Source: Silvania hatchlandensis (GTDB lineage Bacteria > Pseudomonadota > Gammaproteobacteria > Enterobacterales > Enterobacteriaceae). Taken from it: a stretch of 64,000 nucleotides of DNA. The notes below the pieces were generated by a model that ran no database searches, was not told where the DNA came from, and was given only the letters and a program-made list of their open reading frames with translations. A program made the translations under genes and the position numbers. This document shows positions 54,316 to 64,000 of this stretch, piece after piece (the stretch's first letter is position 1; each line of letters begins with the position of its first letter). The stretch spans positions 1 through 64,000 of the forward strand of contig NZ_JAMGZK010000035.1 in the NCBI RefSeq assembly GCF_025564065.1. Direction: 5' to 3'.

Positions 54316-55104
54316 ATGCAAAACAATGGACTGTGGTGGGGGATTATCTGGGTAGCACTGTGTACGGTGTCTGCGCCAGCCGGTGCGGTTGATGCAAAGG
54401 CGTTGGACATTATCCGCCGCTCTGATGATGTTCGCTCGCCCAATGCGCCTTTTCGCTACACCGTGACTGTACTGGAGTACAAAGAGGGATCGACAGAACC
54501 CGACAACAAACAAGTCCTCGATATATCGATGCGTTTTATTAAACCCAGAAACGGCGTGCCGGCAGATGCCCGCTCCCTGGCCCGATTTGTCTATCCCCCG
54601 CGAGACAAAGGGAAGGTCATGCTATCCGACTGGTACGATCTTTGGTTTTATACACCTGAACTTCGTCGGCCCATTCCGGTTTCGCGCGAGCAAAGGCTGA
54701 TTGGGCAAATATCAAATGGTGATGTCATTGTTACCAATTTTGAGGATGCCTACGATTCGACGTTAGAGGGGGAAGAACCGTGCGGCAACAAGATTTGCTA
54801 CAGGTTATCACTGATCCGTAAATCGGATGCGGTGACGTATCCCCGAGTGATGTACTGGGTAGAAAAGGGCAGTGACTATCGGCCCAATAGAGCATTGTAT
54901 TACTCACTGGATAATCAGTTGCTAAAGAATGTGCTGTACCAGAATTATCAGCTGGTGGTCGGTAAATATCGGCCAACAGAGATTGTTGTGCAGAATGCGC
55001 GACACGGCAAAGGGTATTCAGTGATGAAATACAGTGATGTCCGGCTGGAATCGCTGCCGGAATATCACTTCACAAAAGAAGCAATACTAAGAGGTGCAAG
55101 GTGA
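54316..55104 (+). CDS. LolA-like outer-membrane lipid/lipoprotein carrier
   Basis: A 262-residue periplasmic protein with signal peptide ending near SAPAGA-VDA. The DIIRRSDDVRSPNAPFRYTVTVLEYK and VMLSDWYDLWFYTPELRRPIPVSREQRLIGQISNGDV segments are typical of the outer-membrane lipoprotein-sorting (LolA-fold) family that accompanies MacB-like transporters. Likely ferries a lipid or lipidated cargo from the permease across the periplasm. Its stop overlaps the next start by 4 nt. Confidence 0.82.
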   Translation: MQNNGLWWGIIWVALCTVSAPAGAVDAKALDIIRRSDDVRSPNAPFRYTVTVLEYKEGSTEPDNKQVLDISMRFIKPRNGVPADARSLARFVYPPRDKGKVMLSDWYDLWFYTPELRRPIPVSREQRLIGQISNGDVIVTNFEDAYDSTLEGEEPCGNKICYRLSLIRKSDAVTYPRVMYWVEKGSDYRPNRALYYSLDNQLLKNVLYQNYQLVVGKYRPTEIVVQNARHGKGYSVMKYSDVRLESLPEYHFTKEAILRGAR

Positions 55105-56489
55105 AGTGCCCTTCCGCTATTCTGGTTATTTCTGCCTTGCTGCTCTCCTCGGGAGTTGAGGCTGATTGCCTTGCGGCAGACGAGCTAAAAGCCAGTGCGG
55201 ATGTTGTGCTGATGGGACAGGCCTCGTACGTAAACAAAAAGGCGTCTATATGGCGAATTCAGGGCCGTAATCCCTACACTGCGGATAATCTGTATAACGA
55301 TATTGCGTTAAAGCTCAGCAGCGCATGTGCTCTGGTCGAGAATACACTGGATCTGGATTTTTCATTTTATGGACTGGGATATTATCCCGCCCTGAGCGTG
55401 GGTGCTTTTGAGAAAGACAATCATCGCGCGAAGATGCTGATCGACCAGCTCCGGGTAACCTACACATTATCAGATACCGTGCGGCTGGAGGGCGGAAAAC
55501 TCAACACCCCGCAGGGCACGTTCTTTTTACGCTCACCCGCGACGCTGCTCACTAATTTTTATGCAGCCTTTAAGCCAACCCGTCTTTACGATCCTGACAT
55601 GAAAGCAGCTTACAGTGAGTCATTCTGGGGAGGGCGATTAACGAAGGCGTTTCGTGATTATGCTCTATCGCTTACCGTGGCACCGCAATTGACACACATT
55701 GACCATTATTATGAATCTTCCGGTAACTGGTCTGCGAATGAGCGTTCTAATAGTAGTGAGCGCTACCTGTTAAGCTATACCGATTATCGGCTGAAAAATC
55801 ATACATCCTCTGTTAGCCTGATGCTGGGCGATTCACCGTCGATCGCGATAGCGGATAGCTACAATTACACCCCCCATTTGGTGATAAATGCCGAAGTTGC
55901 CTACCATACTGCTCAGCAATGGCGCCATTTTTCTGCCAAAAAGGCGGCTGACGTTCAGGCCTGGCAGTTCCCCTCTTCGCTGTATTCGACAGAGAATAAA
56001 CAAGGAATCGAGCTGGCTATAGGCGGGCAATATACGACTAACCACTTCAGTGTGCTGGGCATGGAGTACTATTTTCAAAGTGAGGGGTATTCAAAATCTG
56101 AGTGGCGTGATCAGACTGATTTTATTCGCTATCTCGATAAAGAAACCGGCTACAGGATGCTGGATCGGGCTTTTGATAACTACAAATATCTGATGGGATC
56201 AGAAATAAGTAATACCACAAATAAAGGCATGCTACAGGGCAAACATTACGTTAATGCCTATGCCAGTTTCCTGAGCGATGATAAATCTACCCTGCAACCC
56301 TACCTGGCGATGAATATTATGGATGGCAGCGCCTTGTTGGGCATCCATCATGTCAAACCGCTTAAAGGCATGAGTGACAAAGTTGAACTTTATAGCGGAT
56401 TGTATAGCGCGCTGGGTAGTAAAGACGCTGAATTTGCCCTCTTTGGTGACACCCTCGGGATTTATATCGGCTTTAAATACCATTTATAA
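55101..56489 (+). CDS. Probable outer-membrane beta-barrel protein of the export module
   Basis: A 462-residue protein from a GTG start overlapping the preceding stop (GTGA). An N-terminal signal (MKCPSAILVISALLLSSGVEA) is followed by alternating beta-strand patterns rich in Tyr/Ser, ending GIYIGFKYHL, as expected for a barrel. No family recognised with certainty. Its place after ATPase, permease and LolA-like genes suggests the outer-membrane end of the export path. Confidence 0.65.
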   Translation: MKCPSAILVISALLLSSGVEADCLAADELKASADVVLMGQASYVNKKASIWRIQGRNPYTADNLYNDIALKLSSACALVENTLDLDFSFYGLGYYPALSVGAFEKDNHRAKMLIDQLRVTYTLSDTVRLEGGKLNTPQGTFFLRSPATLLTNFYAAFKPTRLYDPDMKAAYSESFWGGRLTKAFRDYALSLTVAPQLTHIDHYYESSGNWSANERSNSSERYLLSYTDYRLKNHTSSVSLMLGDSPSIAIADSYNYTPHLVINAEVAYHTAQQWRHFSAKKAADVQAWQFPSSLYSTENKQGIELAIGGQYTTNHFSVLGMEYYFQSEGYSKSEWRDQTDFIRYLDKETGYRMLDRAFDNYKYLMGSEISNTTNKGMLQGKHYVNAYASFLSDDKSTLQPYLAMNIMDGSALLGIHHVKPLKGMSDKVELYSGLYSALGSKDAEFALFGDTLGIYIGFKYHL

Positions 56490-56499
56490 GGATATGGGT

Positions 56500-57432
56500 A
56501 TGAAGAAAAATCAGTCAGTGCAGCCCTTGGTTCTTCTGTTTGCGGGACAGGGAAACCCGGTCATTGGGATGGGAAGTGATTTATGGGATCGCAATGCATC
56601 CACAAAACAGATCTGGGATTGCGCCAGCGATATCACCGGGAAGGATATTCGCCGTCTGTGTCAGAAAGGACCGATGAATCGCCTGATTCAGACAACGGTA
56701 CAGCAGGTTGCGGTGACGGCAATTAACGTGATGCTTTACCGTCTTTGGGCTGAACAACCTGAACCTGCACAAATTGTGGGCGCCTGCGGACACAGCGTCG
56801 GTGAATACAGCGCACTCTATGCGGCAGGCGCGATAACGCTGGAAGCCTTGTTTGGCATGATCCACGTCCGGGCGAATATCATGCATGACATTAGTCAACG
56901 TCATAAAGGCGCCATGCTGGCCGTTAAAGGTGCTGATTACCAGACGATGAAGAACCTGATTTCAGGTTCAGGTATGGCCGTCGACATCAGTTGCGATAAC
57001 AGTCCGTGTCAGCAGGTCATTGGTGGAACCGTATCTGAGTTGAGTCAGTTCTCGCGCATCCTGATGGATTATAGTTTTGACGTTGTGAAGCTGGGCGTCA
57101 GCGGGGCCTGGCATACGCGCCTGATGAGTGAGGGCGTTCAGCGGATGCGAGACGCTCTGGCCGGTTTCGACATCCGCCCGCCGGTACATGATGTGATGAT
57201 GAATGTGACAGGGCAGGCGGAATTCAACCCGGAGCAGATCAGAGAGAACTTATCTTTGCATCTGACCCATACGGTGCAGTGGACACATTCAATGGCGTCG
57301 TTGTTGCAACAATCTACGCCGGTAATGTTTGTCGAAATGAGTAACAAAGCCTATCTGGGACAGATCCTCAATGACTTTACCGGTTTCACGCCAGAAGCGT
57401 TGATCCATTGTAGAAAAGTCACCGGACTATAA
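56500..57432 (+). CDS. FabD-like acyltransferase
   Basis: A 310-residue malonyl/acyl-CoA:ACP transferase. Motifs are the oxyanion loop LFAGQGNPVIGMG, the nucleophile Ser99 in CGHSVGEYSALYAAG, and His205 in SGAWHTRLM. It would load extender units on the ACP at 45364. The ATG at 56500 has AAGGA 7 bp upstream and is preferred to the one at 56494. It stands apart from the other synthase genes, behind the exporter, suggesting the whole block is one operon. Confidence 0.88.
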   Translation: MKKNQSVQPLVLLFAGQGNPVIGMGSDLWDRNASTKQIWDCASDITGKDIRRLCQKGPMNRLIQTTVQQVAVTAINVMLYRLWAEQPEPAQIVGACGHSVGEYSALYAAGAITLEALFGMIHVRANIMHDISQRHKGAMLAVKGADYQTMKNLISGSGMAVDISCDNSPCQQVIGGTVSELSQFSRILMDYSFDVVKLGVSGAWHTRLMSEGVQRMRDALAGFDIRPPVHDVMMNVTGQAEFNPEQIRENLSLHLTHTVQWTHSMASLLQQSTPVMFVEMSNKAYLGQILNDFTGFTPEALIHCRKVTGL

Positions 57433-57439
57433 AGGGGCG

Positions 57440-58444
57440 ATGATGATTCCTGACTATCTGGCTTATTTTCGCTATCAGGATAAGCGGCTTATCCCTTACC
57501 TGTACGTCATTACCTTCATGCTGCTGGGCTTTTACTGGAAAAACAACGGATACACATTCGTTAAGGGGGATGCCGTGAGCCTTAGCATTGTGTTGTCTTT
57601 AATCGCGTTCAATTTTATCTATGAACTGAGAGGCTACTGGGCTTACAAATGTGTGGTCAAGAAAATTGACGCATCCACTGTGCCAGGCAACTCGCCGTCA
57701 CGATATCAAGCCATGCTTTTGCATCCGCTGATCGGCACCGTTTTATGCTGGGTACTCTTTTATCTGATCGTCAGTGGCTTTCTGCAATACCTCTCACCTG
57801 GGTATGTATTGCCTTGCATTGCCCTGGCTTCACCAGCGCTGATGTACCTGATATTCAGATTTGCCCGTTTTTATTACGTGAGGCAGATGAAGCAGGCGGT
57901 CGTCGACAGGGTGAAGTATCGCAACTTACATTGCTATGCGGGTCTTAATCTGTTGCTCACGATTCTGATGAGCGCGCTGATTATCAGTCCACTGCGCGTT
58001 CACGATGATTTCTCGCTGTTGGAGGGTTTTTTTTCTGCGCGCCTGATGGTTGCGATGCTAATTCTGTGTGCCATCGTGCTGGCTATAAATCTGATGTTCA
58101 TTCACCCCTCACGCCGCTACGCTTTTTTGGGGCGTTTGTTCCTGCAGGAGATCGATTTTAACTTCTCCGCATCCCTGCCATTGCGCGGGTTATACGATAT
58201 GCCGTTATGGGCAAGATTGATCGTGTTGTTGATTATCGAATCGCTGTGGTTAATCATCATCAGCGCGATCCTGTCGTTGGTAGGATGGCATGTCTATTTC
58301 GAAATCTATTATCTGCTCTGTATCGTGCCCGCGATGATTTATTATTACCTGCATATTTACTGGCGCTGGCACAATGATTATCTGATGGCGTGTGATATGT
58401 ATTTACGTTGGGGAGTCATTGATAAACAAACCACGCTTTGGTAG
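57440..58444 (+). CDS. Polytopic membrane protein of unknown function
   Basis: A 334-residue protein with about eight hydrophobic segments (for example LYVITFMLLGFYW, LIGTVLCWVLFYLIVSGFL, LILCAIVLAINLMFI, LIVLLIIESLWLIIISAIL) and basic loops. No family recognised. There are two adjacent ATG codons (57440, 57443) behind AAAGGGG. It is the last gene of the operon, before a bidirectional terminator. A membrane acyl- or glycosyl-transfer role, or part of the exporter, is possible but unproven. Confidence 0.6.
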   Translation: MMIPDYLAYFRYQDKRLIPYLYVITFMLLGFYWKNNGYTFVKGDAVSLSIVLSLIAFNFIYELRGYWAYKCVVKKIDASTVPGNSPSRYQAMLLHPLIGTVLCWVLFYLIVSGFLQYLSPGYVLPCIALASPALMYLIFRFARFYYVRQMKQAVVDRVKYRNLHCYAGLNLLLTILMSALIISPLRVHDDFSLLEGFFSARLMVAMLILCAIVLAINLMFIHPSRRYAFLGRLFLQEIDFNFSASLPLRGLYDMPLWARLIVLLIIESLWLIIISAILSLVGWHVYFEIYYLLCIVPAMIYYYLHIYWRWHNDYLMACDMYLRWGVIDKQTTLW

Positions 58445-58477
58445 CGGGTTGTCCTGTCGTAATGGGATGGTTAAAAT

Positions 58478-58513
58478 AAGGCCTGTCAATAAAAGCATTG
58501 ACAGGCCTTTTAT
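58478..58513. terminator. Bidirectional terminator between the operon and the microcin-like gene
   Basis: A perfect 13-bp stem (AAGGCCTGTCAAT 58478-58490, ATTGACAGGCCTT 58497-58509) with an AAAAGC loop, A-rich before and T-rich after. Ends both convergent transcripts. Confidence 0.88.
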
Positions 58514-58516
58514 TAT

Positions 58517-58843
58517 TTATTTTTGCAGCGCGTAGTTAAATTTTCCCCAGTCTGTCGCAGCTTCAGCAACAAAGTTTGACCAGATACCAGAGATTGAATA
58601 CGTCAATTCGTTCACATGATCGTCGATAATGCCCTTAGAGTCAAAAGGTGAATTACCAAACAAATTACCAACAATATCAAAAGCCCCATCCATAACAGTA
58701 AGAGCAGTACTAAAGCCTACTTCAACACCGGCTTTGACCAGCCCAAATGCGGATTGAATGGTAAAGCTGGTCAATGCGCAAGGAAGGCTCAGAATACCGG
58801 CGCCGGTAACAGATTCCATTTCAGTCAGTGTTAATTCTTTCAC
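58517..58843 (-). CDS. Microcin/bacteriocin-like peptide with glycine-type leader
   Basis: A 108-residue peptide from a GTG at 58843 with AAGGA 8 bp upstream. The N terminus MKELTLTEMESVTGAG matches the class II microcin and colicin V leader pattern (M-K/R-E-L ... E-h-x-x-V-S/T-G-G/A), with cleavage expected after GA at residue 15. The mature part is hydrophobic and Gly/Ala-rich (FGLVKAGVEVGFSTALTVM, DIVGNLFG) with one Cys. An ATG 14 codons upstream (58885) gives a worse leader. No C39-peptidase transporter or obvious immunity gene is adjacent. Confidence 0.65.
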   Translation of the reverse strand: MKELTLTEMESVTGAGILSLPCALTSFTIQSAFGLVKAGVEVGFSTALTVMDGAFDIVGNLFGNSPFDSKGIIDDHVNELTYSISGIWSNFVAEAATDWGKFNYALQK

Positions 58844-58885
58844 TTTTATTTCCTTATTAAATGAACAAGAGAATGTAAGCGTCAT

Positions 58886-59091
58886 GCTTACGGTCCAAGA
58901 TTACCATCTATTAATCTCTGAAGGATAGAGATCAGTGAATACAAGCGAATATATGTTGATTTTTTAACTTAACCAATATTATGGAGTTATAGGTTTGGTG
59001 TTTATAATTGATTTTTTATATGTAAAAAAAGGGGGGGTAATAGAGGGCAAACTGATTATTTTGTAATTGAGTGAGGAATATGCGGTGTTAA
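58886..59091. other. Upstream region of the microcin-like gene
   Basis: AT-rich, with no supported gene. It contains an inverted repeat ATCTCT (58914-58919) / AGAGAT (58927-58932) and, nearer the gene, GTAAGC (58875-58880) / GCTTAC (58886-58891), both possible operator or hairpin elements. This is the right edge of the insertion, ending at the cyo operon terminator. Confidence 0.45.
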
Positions 59092-59092
59092 T

Positions 59093-59130
59093 AAAAAAAC
59101 AGCCCGCAACCATGGCGGTTGCGAGCTGTT
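59093..59130 (-). terminator. cyo operon terminator
   Basis: Stem AACAGCCCGCAACC (59098-59111) / GGTTGCGAGCTGTT (59117-59130) with one mismatch. On the minus strand it is followed by a run of seven T. It lies 34 bp beyond the cyoE stop. Confidence 0.88.
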
Positions 59131-59164
59131 GAGTCTTCAGGCCTGATAAACAGGCTGTCCGCAC

Positions 59165-60052
59165 TTACCAGACGTAGGTCAGCAGATTATGTGAATCTGG
59201 CACCATAAAGTCCACGGACATCATCACTGAGAGGGAGGTGATAGCGACAATCGAGAACACAAACAGCTTACGCGCCCAGACCTTGTCGTCTTCCACTTTA
59301 TAGCCCCGCAGCGCCATACCGAGCCACCAGACGCTCACTGCCGCAGCTACTACCAGATATTTGTATCCTGCGTAGCCGCCCAGAGAGAGCATCAGCGTCG
59401 CCACGGCAAAGGCGATGATGTAAAGCGTGATATGGTTCTTGGCGACTGAAATGCCTTTCACCACCGGCAGAACCGGAATGTTCGCCGCCTGATAATCCTT
59501 AAAGCGGAAAATCGCAATGGCGTAGGAGTGCGGCATCTGCCACAGGCTAAAGATAGCCAGTAGGATCAGCGCACCGCTGTCGAACTCATTGGTGACCGCG
59601 CAGTAGCCAATCACCGGCGGCGCAGCGCCGGAGAGTGAACCAATCAGCGTACCGTAGACGGAGTGACGTTTCATATACAGGCTGTAGACGCCTACATACA
59701 CCACGAAACCCATTACCCCCAGCCAGCAGGCCAGAGGGTTGGCGCCGAACCACAGCAGCATAAAGCCAGCAATACCCAGCAACGTGGCGTACACCAGCGA
59801 GACGGTAGGGGATATCAGGCCTTTGACAAGCACCCGATTCTTGGTCCTTTCCATCTTCCTGTCGATATCCATGTCGATGTAGTTGTTAAATACACAACCG
59901 GACGCCACAACCAGCGACACGCCGATCAGCGTAGATGCAAAGAGGGTGTAATCGATACTGCCCTTAGAGGCCAGCAGGAACCCTCCGATCACCGAGATCA
60001 GGTTGCCAAAGATGATGCCTGGTTTCGTTACTTGCAGGTATTGCTTAAACAT
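59165..60052 (-). CDS. cyoE: Protoheme IX farnesyltransferase CyoE
   Basis: Membrane prenyltransferase that makes heme O for the bo3 oxidase. The start [18 protein letters not shown] at 60052 gives 295 residues, matching the family; the frame opens 15 codons earlier but those overlap cyoD. The Asp-rich motif [18 protein letters not shown] is present. Last gene of the operon. Confidence 0.97.
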   Translation of the reverse strand: MFKQYLQVTKPGIIFGNLISVIGGFLLASKGSIDYTLFASTLIGVSLVVASGCVFNNYIDMDIDRKMERTKNRVLVKGLISPTVSLVYATLLGIAGFMLLWFGANPLACWLGVMGFVVYVGVYSLYMKRHSVYGTLIGSLSGAAPPVIGYCAVTNEFDSGALILLAIFSLWQMPHSYAIAIFRFKDYQAANIPVLPVVKGISVAKNHITLYIIAFAVATLMLSLGGYAGYKYLVVAAAVSVWWLGMALRGYKVEDDKVWARKLFVFSIVAITSLSVMMSVDFMVPDSHNLLTYVW

Positions 60053-60063
60053 ACTCGCCGCTC

Positions 60064-60389
60064 TTAGTGAACCATCATGTTGTAGTTGAGGTTCCACATA
60101 ATCCAGATGGAGCCGACTACCAGGATTGCGATGATAATCACGGTAAAGACAAAGGCAGTCATATTCCAGCCTTCATCGGACTTGGTGTTCATGTGCAGGA
60201 AGCAAACCAGATGCACCAGAATCTGCACTACCGCGGTCACCAGGACAGTGCCCAGGATTGCCGCGTGAGATGCAGTACCGCTCATCACCATCCAGAACGG
60301 GATCACCGTCAGGATGATCGACAGGATAAAACCTGTCATGTAGGTTTTTACGCTACCGTGGGAAGCGCCATGATCGTTAGTATGACTCA

Positions 60390-60390
<1 letters not shown>
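60064..60390 (-). CDS. cyoD: Cytochrome bo3 oxidase subunit IV CyoD
   Basis: Three-helix accessory subunit needed for assembly of the oxidase. The start [17 protein letters not shown] at 60390 gives 108 residues; a longer frame overlapping cyoC is rejected. Its first base overlaps the last base of cyoC. Confidence 0.96.
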
Positions 60391-63949
<3,559 letters not shown>

Positions 63950-64000
63950 TTAACGACCTCAATTCCACGGGGACCTGGTGGCGTTTAAAGTGTGGGGGCA

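Noticed and set aside
43644..58444. Standard aryl-polyene cluster
   Set aside because: No aryl-starter enzymes (ammonia lyase, acyl-CoA ligase), no MMPL exporter and no glycosyltransferase; an ABC exporter and a GcvT-like protein are present instead.
58979..59164. 61-codon minus-strand open frame between the microcin-like gene and cyoE, considered as an immunity gene
   Set aside because: It runs through the cyo terminator and has no ribosome site or membrane-protein pattern of an immunity gene.
38231..59164. Prophage or integrative element
   Set aside because: No integrase, phage structural gene, attachment repeats or tRNA junction seen.

Overview
The window is chromosomal DNA from a member of the Enterobacteriaceae, probably of the Enterobacter/Lelliottia/Leclercia/Citrobacter type; I cannot fix the genus. 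The evidence is the gene order, which follows the E. coli K-12 stretch sbcC-sbcD-phoB-phoR-brnQ-proY-malZ-acpH-queA-tgt-yajC-secD-secF-tsx-yajI-nrdR-ribD-ribE-nusB-thiL-yajO-dxs-ispA-xseB-thiI-yajL-panE-yajQ-yajR-cyoEDCBA, together with enterobacterial REP/BIME repeats between genes. No rRNA, tRNA, CRISPR array, integrase or transposase is visible.

Region 1 (1-11.9 kb): DNA repair nuclease SbcCD, phosphate sensing PhoBR with its Pho box, two amino-acid permeases (BrnQ, ProY) and the maltodextrin glucosidase MalZ. Region 2 (12.0-16.0 kb): an accessory catabolic block (isochorismatase-like hydrolase, ABM-domain protein, YtcJ-like amidohydrolase) followed by a 2-Cys peroxiredoxin. Region 3 (16.1-38.2 kb): conserved housekeeping genes for ACP turnover, queuosine tRNA modification, Sec export, nucleoside uptake, riboflavin, thiamine, isoprenoid and pantothenate synthesis. 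It has two local differences from E. coli: a VOC/WYL-regulator pair stands between secF and tsx where yajD would be, and pgpA is missing between thiL and yajO, where only a REP element remains.

Region 4 (38.3-58.9 kb) is an insertion of about 20 kb between yajR and cyoE, absent from the E. coli order. It begins with an AT-rich leader holding an FNR-like box and two small overlapping reading frames. A two-partner secretion pair (TpsA, TpsB) follows. Directly behind it, with gaps of mostly under 40 bp, comes a 14.8-kb run of 15 genes that looks like a self-contained type II fatty-acid/polyketide factory with its own exporter: AcpS-like phosphopantetheinyl transferase, ketoreductase, dehydratase, ACP, a GcvT-like folate protein, a fused ketosynthase plus catalytically dead ketosynthase (KS-CLF) protein, two further degenerate thiolase-fold proteins, a Lol/MacB-type ABC transporter with a periplasmic helper, a LolA-like carrier, a probable outer-membrane barrel, an acyltransferase and a polytopic membrane protein. 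No enoyl reductase and no recognisable thioesterase is present. The inference is an unsaturated or hydroxylated acyl/polyene lipid assembled in the cytoplasm and carried to the outer membrane. A convergent gene for a microcin-like peptide with a glycine-type leader closes the island. This island is the most likely undescribed system in the window.

Region 5 (59.1-64.0 kb): the complete cytochrome bo3 oxidase operon cyoABCDE on the minus strand, with its terminator.
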